NCBI GenBank assembly: GCA_035650275.1
Contig: DASRHY010000008.1
Span: forward strand, 62,001 to 126,000
Direction: 5' to 3'
Source of the DNA: DASRHY01 sp035650275
Lineage (GTDB): Bacteria; Actinomycetota; Actinomycetes; Propionibacteriales; Kribbellaceae
Length of the DNA stretch: 64,000 nt
Of the stretch, positions 49,464 through 58,170 are shown in pieces (the first letter of the stretch is position 1; the number at the start of each line of letters is the position of its first letter). The notes beneath the pieces were generated by a model that saw nothing but the letters and a program-made list of their open reading frames with translations, did no database searches and was not told the DNA's origin. The position numbers and the translations under genes were made by a program.

Positions 49464-50584
49464 GCCACCTCCTCCACACCGGCCTTTGCGTCCTGTTTCG
49501 CGTCCAGCACGAACGTGTGCGCCGGCTGCCAGTTCAGGTCGACGGTGTCGCCGACGGCGAACGTGTCCCGCGCCCCGGTGTTCTGCTCGAACACGGTCAG
49601 CTCCGGACCCCACGACAGCCGGGCGAGGTACTGCGTGCTGACCCCGACGTAGCTCACGTCGCTGACCACGGCACCACGCAGGCAGTTCACCTGGTCCCCG
49701 GCCCCGTCCTGCGGTCGGTCACCGTCGGCCAGGTGCACCTTCTCGGGCCGCACGCCGACCCAGACCGCGCCGTCGGCGACCCTGGCCCGCGCCGCCGGCA
49801 CGACGACCTTGCTGCCGTGCACCTCGACGACGAGGCTGTCGCCCCGCCGGTCCAGCACCGAACCTTCGAGCAGGTTCGACTGGCCGAGGAAGTTGGCCAC
49901 AAATGTCGTCGCCGGCAGGTCGTACAGCTCGACCGGGGTGCCGAGCTGCTCGATCACGCCGGCGTTCATCACCGCGATCGAGTCGGCCATCGTCATGGCC
50001 TCCTCCTGGTCGTGCGTCACGTGCACGAACGTGATGCCGACCTCGGTCTGGATCCGCTTCAGCTCGATCTGCATCTGCCGGCGCAGCTTCAGGTCCAGCG
50101 CACCGAGCGGCTCGTCCAGCAGCAGCACCTCGGGGTGGTTGATCAGCGCCCGGGCCAGTGCGACCCGCTGCTGCTGGCCGCCGGACAGCTGCGCCGGCTT
50201 GCGGTGCCGGTACTCGCCCAGCTCGACCAGCTCGAGCATGTCCTCGACCTGCTGCCGGACCTGCTTGACGCCGCGGCGGCGCAGCCCGAAGGCCACATTC
50301 TCGAAGACGTCCAGGTGCGGGAAGAGGGCGTAGCTCTGGAACACGGTGTTGACGGGCCGCTTGTACGGACGCAGCTCGGTGATCTCGTCCGCACCGAGCC
50401 GGATCCCTCCTGCGCTCGGTCGCTCCAGCCCGGCGACCATTCGCAGCGTCGTCGTCTTACCACATCCGGACGGACCGAGCAGGGCGAAGAAGGCGCCTTG
50501 CGGCACGGTGAGGTCGAGCTCGTGCACCGCCGTGAAGCTGCCGAACCGCTTGCAGAGCCCCGCCAGCACCAGATCGCCGGCCAC
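49460..50584 (-). CDS. potA: Polyamine ABC transporter ATPase, PotA type
   Basis: The 374-residue ATPase has Walker A LLGPSGCGKTTT, Q-loop VFQSYALFPHLDVFENVAF, signature QLSGGQQQRVALARAL, Walker B EVLLLDEPLGALD and H-loop VHVTHDQEEAM. A C-terminal TOBE domain follows (VADGAVWVGVRPEKVHLAD). It energises import. It starts with GTG five bases after the binding-protein stop, and overlaps potB. Confidence 0.95.
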   Translation of the reverse strand: MAGDLVLAGLCKRFGSFTAVHELDLTVPQGAFFALLGPSGCGKTTTLRMVAGLERPSAGGIRLGADEITELRPYKRPVNTVFQSYALFPHLDVFENVAFGLRRRGVKQVRQQVEDMLELVELGEYRHRKPAQLSGGQQQRVALARALINHPEVLLLDEPLGALDLKLRRQMQIELKRIQTEVGITFVHVTHDQEEAMTMADSIAVMNAGVIEQLGTPVELYDLPATTFVANFLGQSNLLEGSVLDRRGDSLVVEVHGSKVVVPAARARVADGAVWVGVRPEKVHLADGDRPQDGAGDQVNCLRGAVVSDVSYVGVSTQYLARLSWGPELTVFEQNTGARDTFAVGDTVDLNWQPAHTFVLDAKQDAKAGVEEVA

Positions 50585-50589
50585 CGGTC

Positions 50590-51780
50590 TCAGCCGCCGA
50601 TCGCCTTATTGAAGTCCGACTCGTACAGCTTCGCCTTGGCTTCGTCGAGCGGCATGAACGCAATGGCCTTGGACAGCGTGGGCTGGTCGGGGAAGATCAG
50701 CGGGCTGTCGACGAGCTCGGGGTCGATCTTCTCCATCGCCTGCTGCGCGCCCTGCACCGGGCAGATGAAGTTGACCCAGGCAGCCAGGGTCGCCGCGACC
50801 TGCGGGTCGTAGTAGTGGTCCATCACCGCCTCGGCGTTGGCCTTGTGGGTCGCCTTGTTCGGCACCAGCATGTTGTCGGCCCACAACCCGAGGCCCTCTT
50901 CGGGAACGACGAACTTGATGTTCGGGTTGTCGGCCTGCAGCGCGATGACGTCACCCGACCAGGCCTCGCAGGCCGCGATGTTGCCGGCGTTCAGGTCCTG
51001 GATGTAGTCGTTGCCTGTGAACCTGCGGATCTGGCTGGACGCGACGTACCCCTCGAGCTTCTCCAGCGCCTGGTTCCACTGCTCGTCGGTGAAGTTGGAC
51101 GGGTCAGCGCCGACCAGCCGCAGCATGAACAGCATCGTGTCCCGCATCTCCGAGAGCATCGTGATCTTGCCCTTGAGGTCCGGGCGGGTGAGCAGGTCGG
51201 CCATGCTCTTGACCTCACGGGTGGCCTTGGCGTTGTAGGCGATCCCGGTCAACCCGGCCTGCCACGGGACGCTGTGGTCGCGGTTGGGGTCCCAGGAGGG
51301 TGCCTTCAGGGAGGCCAGCAGGTTCGCGTCGACGTTCGGGATCTTCGCGTGGTCGAGCTTCTGGATCCAGCCGAGGCTGATCATCCTGGCCGCCATCCAG
51401 TCGGTCAGCACGAAGATGTCCCGTCCGGTCGGCTGGCAGGCGCCCAGCTGGTCCTTGACCTTCGCGTAGAACTCGGCGTTGTCGTTGACGTCGGCGGTGT
51501 AGGTGACCTTGATGCCGGACTTCTTCTCGAAGGCGGCCAGCGTCGGCAGCACGGTCTTGCCGTTGACCTTCTCCTCGGACTCGTCCATGTAGCTGGGCCA
51601 GTTCGAGAACCGGAGCGTCTTTTCCGTGCCCGACGTATCCGTGCTCACGCACTCCTGCTCGGTCTGTTTCGCGGCCGGCGTACCGCAGGCGGCCAACAGC
51701 CCGGTCCCGCCCAGACCTAGTGCCGACATCCCCCGCAGCATGGTCCTGCGGCTGATCGCGGTTGGGGTTCGAGGGCTCAT
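50590..51780 (-). CDS. potD: Polyamine-binding lipoprotein, PotD/PotF type
   Basis: The 396-residue binding protein has a Tat-like signal (SRRTMLRG) plus a lipobox (LLAAC), so it is an exported lipoprotein. The SBP_bac family core includes LRFSNWPSYMDESEEKVNGK, FEKKSGIKVTYTADVNDNAE, DIFVLTDWMAARMISLGWI, WQAGLTGIAYNAK, RLVGADPSNFTD and ACEAWSGDVIALQADNPNIKFVVPEEGLGLWADNM, the last two split here from one region; the aromatic and acidic residues suit amine binding. AGGAGGT is six bases before ATG 51780. It leads the transporter operon. Confidence 0.93.
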   Translation of the reverse strand: MSPRTPTAISRRTMLRGMSALGLGGTGLLAACGTPAAKQTEQECVSTDTSGTEKTLRFSNWPSYMDESEEKVNGKTVLPTLAAFEKKSGIKVTYTADVNDNAEFYAKVKDQLGACQPTGRDIFVLTDWMAARMISLGWIQKLDHAKIPNVDANLLASLKAPSWDPNRDHSVPWQAGLTGIAYNAKATREVKSMADLLTRPDLKGKITMLSEMRDTMLFMLRLVGADPSNFTDEQWNQALEKLEGYVASSQIRRFTGNDYIQDLNAGNIAACEAWSGDVIALQADNPNIKFVVPEEGLGLWADNMLVPNKATHKANAEAVMDHYYDPQVAATLAAWVNFICPVQGAQQAMEKIDPELVDSPLIFPDQPTLSKAIAFMPLDEAKAKLYESDFNKAIGG

Positions 51781-51836
51781 CGGCCTACCTCCTGCAACTG
51801 GATTCGCGGCGATACTGTCAAATCCGGTCTGCCAAG

Positions 51837-51884
51837 ACAAGCGATTCCGTCGCCTGGTCGCCATTCTGCAACGAAATCCATCGC
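51837..51884. promoter_or_regulatory. Two operator-like 17-mers between potD and the Lrp gene
   Basis: ACAAGCGATTCCGTCGC (51837-51853) matches the perfect 43047 palindrome at 13 of 17 positions. GCAACGAAATCCATCGC (51868-51884) matches at 11. Centres are 31 bases apart, about three helical turns, in the 145-base divergent gap. Such phased degenerate palindromes are typical of Lrp/AsnC proteins. Confidence 0.6.
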
Positions 51885-51925
51885 GTGCTCTTGCTTACGC
51901 CCTGTGACGCTGAAAGGATCTGGGC

Positions 51926-52408
51926 GTGGCAGTACGCAGCGGAACCCAGGACAGACCCCCGGCCCCGCTCGACGACGTCTCGAAGGCGATCATCGAGCAG
52001 CTCCAGCTCGACGGACGGCGCTCGTACGCCGCGATCGCGAAGGTCGTCGGCCTGTCCGAGGCCGCGGTCCGGCAACGCGTCCAGCGGCTGATCGACAACG
52101 GCGTCATGCAGGTGGTCGCGGTGACCGACCCGCTCGAGCTCGGGTTCGCCCGGCAGGCGATGGTCGGCATCAAGGCCGAGGGCCCGCTCGAGTCGATCGC
52201 CGACAAGCTCAAGGCGATGGAAGAGGTCGAGTACGTCGTGATCACCGCCGGCTCGTTCGACCTGCTGGCCGAGGTGCTGTGCGAGAGCGACGACGACCTC
52301 CTGCGCATCCTGTCGGACCGGATCCGCTCGATCGAGGGCGTGAAGTTCACCGAGACGTTCGTGTACCTCAAGCTGGTCAAGCAGACCTACTCGTGGGGCG
52401 TCCGCTGA
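51926..52408 (+). CDS. Lrp/AsnC-family regulator
   Basis: The 160-residue protein has an N-terminal helix-turn-helix (KAIIEQLQLDGRRSYAAIAK, LSEAAVRQRVQRLIDNGVMQ) and a RAM ligand-binding domain (ELGFARQAMVGIKAEGPLES, EEVEYVVITAGSFDLLAEVL, DDLLRILSDRIRSIEGVKFT). It is divergent from potD and overlaps the FAD oxidoreductase gene behind it by 16 bases. It is the only regulator in the cluster, so it probably senses an amine or amino acid and controls uptake and breakdown. Start GTG 51926. Confidence 0.93.
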   Translation: MAVRSGTQDRPPAPLDDVSKAIIEQLQLDGRRSYAAIAKVVGLSEAAVRQRVQRLIDNGVMQVVAVTDPLELGFARQAMVGIKAEGPLESIADKLKAMEEVEYVVITAGSFDLLAEVLCESDDDLLRILSDRIRSIEGVKFTETFVYLKLVKQTYSWGVR

Positions 52409-53781
52409 GCCTCTGGGCTGACACCGCAGGGGACCCGGAACCAGCCCGGCCGCCGCTGCCGGGCAGCACGGACGTGGACGTGGTGATCGTCGGTGCCGGG
52501 TACACCGGACTATGGACGGCGTACTACCTGGCCGCAGCGGACCCGTCGCTGCGAATCGTCGTACTGGAGGCGAGAACCGCCGGGTTCGGCGCGTCCGGCC
52601 GCAACGGCGGCTGGTGCTCGGCGCTGTTCCCGGCCTCCGCGGCGGCACTAGCCGCACTGCCCGGGTCGAGCCGGGACAGGGCGGTCGCGATGCACCGGGC
52701 GATGACGGCGTCGGTGAAAGAGGTCGGCCGGGTAACCGTTGCCGAGGGCATCGACTGTCACTACCACAAGGGCGGCACCGTGGTGCTCGCTCGCAGCACG
52801 ACGCAGTGGGCCCGCGCGCAGCAGAAGGTCGCGGCCGCCCGGTCATGGGGCCGCGACGACCTGCGGCTGCTCGACGCGCGCGAGACCGCCGAGCACGTCC
52901 GCGCGACGAACGTGCTCGGCTCGACGTACACGCCGCACTGCGCCGCGATCCATCCGTTGCGGCTGGCCCGCGGTCTGGCCGCGGCCGTGCAGCGGCGCGG
53001 CGTGACCATCCACGAGAACACCCCGGTGACCGTGCTCGAACCAGGCCGGGCCATCACGCCGTACGGCGTGGTGCGGGCCGACCTGGTGGTGCGGGCGACC
53101 GAGGGGTTCACGCCGCGGCTGCCCGGGTACCGGCGGGCGGTCGCGCCGGTGTACTCGCTGATGGTGGCGACCGAGCCGCTCAGCGACACCGTGTGGGACC
53201 AGATCGGGCTTGCGGACCGGCCCACCTTCAGCGACTACCGGCACCTGATCGTCTACGGCCAGCGAACCGCGGACGGCCGGCTCGCATTCGGTGGCCGCGG
53301 GGCGCCGTACCACTACGGATCCCGTACCCGGCCGGGGTACGACGACGAGCCCGGCGTGCACGCCGCGCTGCGCGACACCGTCCGGGATCTGTTCGGCCTC
53401 AGCGACGTACGGTTCACGCACGCCTGGGGTGGTCCGCTCGGGATCCCGCGGGACTGGTGCGCGTCGGTCGGCCTGGACCGCGGTACCGGGCTGGCCTGGG
53501 CGGGCGGCTACGTCGGCGACGGCGTGAGTACGACGAACCTGGCCGGGCGCACACTCACCGACCTGGTGCTGCGGCGCGACACCGAGCTGGTCCGGCTGCC
53601 CTGGGTAGGCCACCGGTCCCGGCGGTGGGAGCCGGAACCGCTGCGCTGGCTCGGCGTGAACGCCGGCCTGCGCGCGATGACGCTGGCCGACACCGAGGAG
53701 CGGATCACCCGCCGGGACAGCCGGATCGCACGTCTGATGGCCCCGCTGCTCGGCGCCGGACGACGCCCGGCCGGAGCGTAA
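52393..53781 (+). CDS. PuuB-like FAD-dependent amine oxidoreductase 2
   Basis: The 462-residue protein has FAD motif VDVVIVGAGYTGLWTAYYLA, loop RTAGFGASGRNGGWCSALFP, GVVRADLVVRATEGFTPRLPG, RTADGRLAFGGRGAPYHYGS and GGYVGDGVSTTNLAGRTLTD. It is a paralogue of the 46355-47743 enzyme with the same length. The nearest in-frame start is GTG 52393, inside the Lrp gene. Substrate probably a polyamine derivative. It ends five bases before the large inverted repeat. Confidence 0.88.
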   Translation: MGRPLSLWADTAGDPEPARPPLPGSTDVDVVIVGAGYTGLWTAYYLAAADPSLRIVVLEARTAGFGASGRNGGWCSALFPASAAALAALPGSSRDRAVAMHRAMTASVKEVGRVTVAEGIDCHYHKGGTVVLARSTTQWARAQQKVAAARSWGRDDLRLLDARETAEHVRATNVLGSTYTPHCAAIHPLRLARGLAAAVQRRGVTIHENTPVTVLEPGRAITPYGVVRADLVVRATEGFTPRLPGYRRAVAPVYSLMVATEPLSDTVWDQIGLADRPTFSDYRHLIVYGQRTADGRLAFGGRGAPYHYGSRTRPGYDDEPGVHAALRDTVRDLFGLSDVRFTHAWGGPLGIPRDWCASVGLDRGTGLAWAGGYVGDGVSTTNLAGRTLTDLVLRRDTELVRLPWVGHRSRRWEPEPLRWLGVNAGLRAMTLADTEERITRRDSRIARLMAPLLGAGRRPAGA

Positions 53782-53786
53782 CCCCA

Positions 53787-53938
53787 AACCCGTTCATCGG
53801 ACCCTTGTGACCCGGCGTGTCGCCGTTGATCGGGCCCTTGTGACCATCGAGCCGGTACGGCGGGCGGTCCGCCGGCTGTGGTCACAAGGGCCCGACGAGT
53901 GACGACACGCCGGGTCACAAGGGCCCGATGAACGGGTT
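53787..53938. repeat. Large inverted repeat with 59-base arms
   Basis: Arms 53787-53845 and 53880-53938 are complementary over 59 bases with only a few mismatches, separated by 34 bases. Each arm contains GGGCCCTTGTGACC-type units twice. It fills the space between convergent genes (FAD oxidoreductase and the secreted protein). One arm occurs again at 41504-41559. Confidence 0.95.
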
Positions 53939-53940
53939 GG

Positions 53941-54900
53941 TCAGGGGATGAGCTCGAGGTCGAAGATGTGGATGCTGCCGTTGGAGGGGAGGACGACCAG
54001 GTCGACGGTCTTGGCGGGATCGACGGGGATGGAGTGGGCGAAGATGCGGTACGCGATGCCGGCGTTGCCGTAGCCGTCCGGGCGGTTCCGGCCGTCTGAC
54101 GACGCCACCAGGGTCGCGCCGTGGGCGGTGGCGTCCTGGAAGGACCAGTTCGGGAAACCGAACGTGCCGCTGGACGACGTCCCGTCGGTGTACCAGACCG
54201 TTGCCGTCCCGACCGCGGCCAGCCCTGCCGCCGAGCCCAGGAACGCAATCTTCGAGCCCTGCCCGGGCAGCGCGATCGCCTGCCCGCCGGCGATCACGTT
54301 GTTCTTCGTGCCGGCGGCCGCGGACGGCCAGGTGAAGGTCGCGCCGAGCGCGCTGACGGACCCGCCGGGTGTGACCCCGACGTCGGCCAGCTTCTGCGCG
54401 GAGAAGCTGTTGCCGTCACCGTCGAAGTTGCCCGGCGTCGGGTTCGACTCGTCGGTCACACCGACGTTGTTGTACGCCGCCGCCAGGTCCGGCAACGGCT
54501 CGCCGGACCGCTGGACCCGGGTCCCGGTCGCACTGCCGCCGGTGTACGACGCGGTGGCGGTGAAGGTCCGCAACGTGAACCCGGGCAGTCTCTCCGGCAC
54601 CCGGATGTCGAACGACACCTGGACCGACTGGCCCGGCCGGACCGCGTCCCGGACGGTCCGCGACTCGGGGTAGACCGACCAGCCGACCGGCCCGGTGAAG
54701 GTCACCGACAGCCGGGACAGCTTCGTCGTACCGCCGTTGGTGACCGTGACGGTCACCGGCACGATCGCCGGCCCGTTCAGGTCGACCTCGGAGATGCTCA
54801 CCGTCACGGGGTCGTCGGCCGCGGCGGCCGAGTTCGTTGCCAACGGCAACGCCAGGAGGATGGCGGCGGCGCCGGCCATCGCGCGAAGGGCCGCCCTCAT
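53941..54900 (-). CDS. Secreted protein with NEW3-like domain
   Basis: The 319-residue protein has a Sec signal peptide (AAILLALPLATNSAAAAD) and a NEW3-type Ig-like domain of alpha-galactosidase-associated proteins (IVPVTVTVTNGGTTKLSRLS, PGQSVQVSFDIRVPE). A ~165-residue C-terminal domain follows, with YNNVGVTDESNPTPGNFDGD and FDLELIP, often found attached to actinobacterial glycoside hydrolases. No hydrolase domain is present. It overlaps the GH109 gene stop by four bases, so both are made together, likely for extracellular glycan handling. Confidence 0.82.
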   Translation of the reverse strand: MRAALRAMAGAAAILLALPLATNSAAAADDPVTVSISEVDLNGPAIVPVTVTVTNGGTTKLSRLSVTFTGPVGWSVYPESRTVRDAVRPGQSVQVSFDIRVPERLPGFTLRTFTATASYTGGSATGTRVQRSGEPLPDLAAAYNNVGVTDESNPTPGNFDGDGNSFSAQKLADVGVTPGGSVSALGATFTWPSAAAGTKNNVIAGGQAIALPGQGSKIAFLGSAAGLAAVGTATVWYTDGTSSSGTFGFPNWSFQDATAHGATLVASSDGRNRPDGYGNAGIAYRIFAHSIPVDPAKTVDLVVLPSNGSIHIFDLELIP

Positions 54901-56330
54901 TGGACCGGGGGCATGTCGGTCTCGACGGAGTCCAGGCCCAGCCGTAGCTTGGCCCAGTCACCGCGGGTGAAGTCCGGTACGCCGACCGGTTTGCCGCCGC
55001 GATCCAGTGACTCCACACTGAGCGGCACCGGCGAGCACCACGAGGCCGAGTCGTACACGTCTATGTCGGGCACCAGTCCGGCCCTCATCTCCTGCACGAT
55101 CCGCCACTGCAGGATGTAGTCAATGCCGCCGTGCCCGCCGTTGTTCTCCGCGTCGTCGCCCACCTTCTTCCACAGCCAGTGGTCGAACGTGCTCTGGTAC
55201 GACGCGAAGTCGCGCCAGGTGTCACCGCTGTGGTCAGGCTCGAAGTAGGCCCGGGCGCCGGTGCTGCCGCTGACGTAGTCCTCCACGATGCCGCGGCTGC
55301 CGACCAGGCTGTTGATCCGGCTGTACGGGCGCGGCGAGCTGACCGCATGCTCGGCGCGGATGACCCGGCCCTTGGCGGTGTCGATCATGCAGGTGATCAG
55401 GTCACCGTTGATGTAGGTCTCGTTCCACACCGGGTCGGTGCGCGGGATGTTGCGCTCGCGGTAGTCCGCCAGCCCCTTCGGCTCGGTCGCGGTGGCGGCC
55501 AGCGTGGTGAACCGGTCTCCGCGGTTGATGTCCATGCAGGCCGCGATCGGCGCCAGCCCGTGCATCGGGTAGAAGCTCGCGATGCTGCGGGTGTGCCACC
55601 TCCGCCGCCAGGCGTCGGTGTAGTACGTCGGGGAGAACAGCAGCCCGCGCAGGTCGTGCATGTACCCGCCGTGGCCGTTCGTGACGTCGCCGAAGGTGCC
55701 CTCGTGTGCCATCTTGAGCATCGCCAGCTCGTTGCGGCCGTAGTTGCAGTTCTCCATCAGCCACAGGTGCTTGCGGGTCAGCTCGGAGGTGTTGACCAGG
55801 TCCCAGAGCTCGGCCAGCTCGGTGGCGATCGGGAGCTCGATGCCGACGTGCTTGCCGCCGAGCAGTGCGGCCTTGCCGTGCGTGTAGTGGAACTCCCATG
55901 GCGTCGCGACGTACACCAGGTCGACGTCCGGGCTCGTCACCAGCGCCTGGTACGACGAGCTGGAGCCGCCGTGCTCGACGGGTCGGGGCTTGCCGAGCTG
56001 GACCAGTCGGTCCGCGGCGGTCTTCGCCCGGTCGGCACGGATGTCGCACACGTGCGTGACCACGGCACCGGGGATGGCGGACCAGCCACTGAGCATGCCC
56101 ATGCCACGGTTGCCCAGACCGATCAGGCCGATCCGGACCATGTCGTGCTGCTCGAACGGGACGCCGATCATCGTCTTCTGACCGGCCTGGCGGCGTGGGA
56201 TGTCTGCGGTCGAGCCGGCCGAGCCGGCCGGGCCGGCGGCCGACGCCGCGGCGGGGGCCGCGGCGAGCACACCTCCGGCCAGCGCACCCCCGAGCAGCGA
56301 GCGGCGGGACGTGGTGGGTAGGTCGGGCAT
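54897..56330 (-). CDS. Tat-exported Gfo/Idh/MocA protein, GH109 type
   Basis: The 477-residue protein has a twin-arginine signal (SRRSLLGGALAGG), then an NAD-binding Rossmann domain (VRIGLIGLGNRGMGML, VYVATPWEFHYTHGKAALLG, GKHVGIELPIA). Also typical are NCNYGRNELAMLKMAHEG, GHGGYMHDLR and GLAPIAACMDINRGDRF. This matches GH109, NAD-dependent alpha-N-acetylgalactosaminidases working by redox-assisted elimination. Tat export is expected since NAD is held by the folded protein. GAGGAG is nine bases before ATG 56330. The sugar specificity is a family inference. Confidence 0.87.
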   Translation of the reverse strand: MPDLPTTSRRSLLGGALAGGVLAAAPAAASAAGPAGSAGSTADIPRRQAGQKTMIGVPFEQHDMVRIGLIGLGNRGMGMLSGWSAIPGAVVTHVCDIRADRAKTAADRLVQLGKPRPVEHGGSSSSYQALVTSPDVDLVYVATPWEFHYTHGKAALLGGKHVGIELPIATELAELWDLVNTSELTRKHLWLMENCNYGRNELAMLKMAHEGTFGDVTNGHGGYMHDLRGLLFSPTYYTDAWRRRWHTRSIASFYPMHGLAPIAACMDINRGDRFTTLAATATEPKGLADYRERNIPRTDPVWNETYINGDLITCMIDTAKGRVIRAEHAVSSPRPYSRINSLVGSRGIVEDYVSGSTGARAYFEPDHSGDTWRDFASYQSTFDHWLWKKVGDDAENNGGHGGIDYILQWRIVQEMRAGLVPDIDVYDSASWCSPVPLSVESLDRGGKPVGVPDFTRGDWAKLRLGLDSVETDMPPVQ

Positions 56331-56484
56331 GAGGAACCACTCCTCGGGAGGTGACGCCCGGGCGGCGGGCGTAAGTGGGCGGTTCATCGCACTCTGTCGC
56401 GCCACGCTCACACTGTCAATACCTGCTCGCTAATAACCCCCAACGAGCACATTCGCACACCTCCGCTGCAGATCACGGCCACCT

Positions 56485-56621
56485 CCCGTACCGACACGCC
56501 GTCGACGCGGCCGGTCCACGGCGTGTCGGTACGGGAAGTCGGCACCGAGTGCCGGGCACCAGGCGAGCTCCCGTAAGGACACGCCGTCCGCGCCGGGGTT
56601 CGGGCGGCGTGTCGGCACGGG
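56485..56621. repeat. Two tandem related hairpins in a divergent gap
   Basis: Hairpin 1 has perfect 18-base arms (56485-56502 and 56518-56535). Hairpin 2 has 17-base arms with two mismatches (56570-56586 and 56605-56621). All arms share CCCGTA-CGACACGCCG-like sequence, so hairpin 2 is a diverged copy of hairpin 1. The 364-base gap 56331-56694 is divergent (GH109 minus, crotonase plus), so simple termination does not explain it. No gene is seen there. Confidence 0.93.
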
Positions 56622-56694
56622 AAGTGAGGCAGGTGGGAGGGTGGGCGCTGTGGTAGGTGTGGGCCACTGGCGGCGACAGGGAGGCGGGTACTCG

Positions 56695-57459
56695 ATGGCG
56701 GTGCGCAGCGAACGGAACGGGCCGGTGACCACGGTCGTGCTCTCCCGGCCGGAGGCCCGCAACGCCGTGGACGGGCCGACCGCGCAGGCGCTGGCCGACG
56801 AGTTCCGCGCGTTCGACGCCGACCCGGACGCAGCGGTCGCGGTGCTGTGGGGCGAGGGCGGCACGTTCTGCGCCGGCGCGGACCTGAAGGCCGTCGGCAC
56901 CGAACGCGGCAACGCCGTCACCGAGGACGGCGACGGCCCGATGGGCCCGACCCGGCTGCGGCTCGGCAAGCCCGTGATCGCGGCGATCGCGGGTCACGCG
57001 GTGGCCGGCGGGCTCGAGCTGGCGCTGTGGTGCGACCTGCGGGTTGCCGAGGAGGACGCCGTACTCGGTGTGTTCTGCCGGCGCTGGGGCGTGCCGCTGA
57101 TCGACGGCGGAACGGTCCGGCTCCCCCGGCTGGTCGGCACCGGCCATGCGATGGACCTGATCCTCACCGGCCGCCCGGTGCAGGCGTCGGAGGCACGCGC
57201 GATGGGCATGGTCAACCGCGTCGTACCGGTCGGGCAGTCCCGGCAGGCCGCCGAGCAGCTCGCGGCCGACCTGGCCGCCTTCCCGCGGACCTGCCTGCGG
57301 CACGACCGGCTGTCGGTACTGGAGGCCGAGGGCCTGCCCGAGACCGACGCGCTCGCGGTCGAGCTGAAACACGGCAGGGAGTCGCTGGCCGACGCGGCCG
57401 AGGGCGTGGCACGGTTCGCCGCGGGCGCCGGCCGGCACGGCAGCTTCGGCGACCGATGA
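56695..57459 (+). CDS. Crotonase/enoyl-CoA hydratase family protein
   Basis: The 254-residue protein has LSRPEARNAVDGPTAQALAD, oxyanion strands WGEGGTFCAGADLKAVG and IAAIAGHAVAGGLELALWCD, and RLPRLVGTGHAMDLILTGRPVQASEA. The second catalytic Glu region reads FCRRWGVPLIDGG, where hydratases usually have Glu, so the reaction may differ. Substrate is an acyl-CoA. ATG 56695 with GGGAGG upstream. It overlaps the lipoate-ligase-like gene by four bases. Confidence 0.9.
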   Translation: MAVRSERNGPVTTVVLSRPEARNAVDGPTAQALADEFRAFDADPDAAVAVLWGEGGTFCAGADLKAVGTERGNAVTEDGDGPMGPTRLRLGKPVIAAIAGHAVAGGLELALWCDLRVAEEDAVLGVFCRRWGVPLIDGGTVRLPRLVGTGHAMDLILTGRPVQASEARAMGMVNRVVPVGQSRQAAEQLAADLAAFPRTCLRHDRLSVLEAEGLPETDALAVELKHGRESLADAAEGVARFAAGAGRHGSFGDR

Positions 57460-58121
57460 ACGTCCACCGGCTGCTCGGTACGGCCACCGAGTTCCACGCC
57501 CGCACCATCCCGTCCGGGCTCGAGGCGGCCGAGGCATGGGTGTTCTCGATCCAGCGGACCGCGCTGGTGCTGGGCAGCTCGCAGCGCGGGCACGTCGCGG
57601 ACGAGGCGTCCACCCGCCAGCACGGCGTCGAGGTGGTGCGGCGCAACAGCGGTGGCGGTGCCGTCCTGCTGGTCCCGGGCCGGAGCCTGTGGATCGACGT
57701 GCTGCTGCCCCGGGACGACCCGCGCTGGGTGGACGACGTCGGCCTGTCGGCGTACTGGCTGGGTGAGGTCTGGGCGGACGCCCTCCGGGAGGCGGGCGTC
57801 GAGCCGGTGGTGCACAAGGACCGGCTGCAGCAGACGCAGTGGGGCAGGCTGGTGTGCTTCGCTGCCGTGGGTCCGGGCGAGGTGACCGTCGCCGGCCGCA
57901 AGGTGGTGGGCATCTCGCAGCGTCGTACCCGCGGCGGCGCCCGGTTCCAGTGTCTGGTGATGGACCACTGGGACCCGGGGCTGCTGCTCGACCTGCTGGA
58001 GCTCAGCCCGACCGAGCGGGCCCGGGCCTTGGCGGACCTGAAGGATGTCGCGGCAGGCCCCGGCGTACCGCTGGACGCACTCGAGAACGCGGTGCTGGAC
58101 CGGCTGGGTCGATGGTGGTGA
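57456..58121 (+). CDS. Short biotin/lipoate protein-ligase-like protein
   Basis: The 221-residue protein carries VEVVRRNSGGGAVLLVPGRS, the RRxSGGGAV substrate loop of LplA/LipM enzymes, and VAGRKVVGISQRRTRGGARF with the catalytic Lys region. It lacks the ~80-residue C-terminal domain of classical LplA, like LipM/LipL octanoyltransferase-type proteins. It would attach or move lipoyl, octanoyl or biotinyl groups. A large biotin-dependent carboxylase is encoded nearby. Starts at ATG 57456 overlapping the crotonase gene. Confidence 0.83.
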   Translation: MNVHRLLGTATEFHARTIPSGLEAAEAWVFSIQRTALVLGSSQRGHVADEASTRQHGVEVVRRNSGGGAVLLVPGRSLWIDVLLPRDDPRWVDDVGLSAYWLGEVWADALREAGVEPVVHKDRLQQTQWGRLVCFAAVGPGEVTVAGRKVVGISQRRTRGGARFQCLVMDHWDPGLLLDLLELSPTERARALADLKDVAAGPGVPLDALENAVLDRLGRWW

Positions 58122-58170
58122 CCGTCCGTGGACTGCACCCGGCGCTGGACGCACTGCGGACGGAGCTGAC

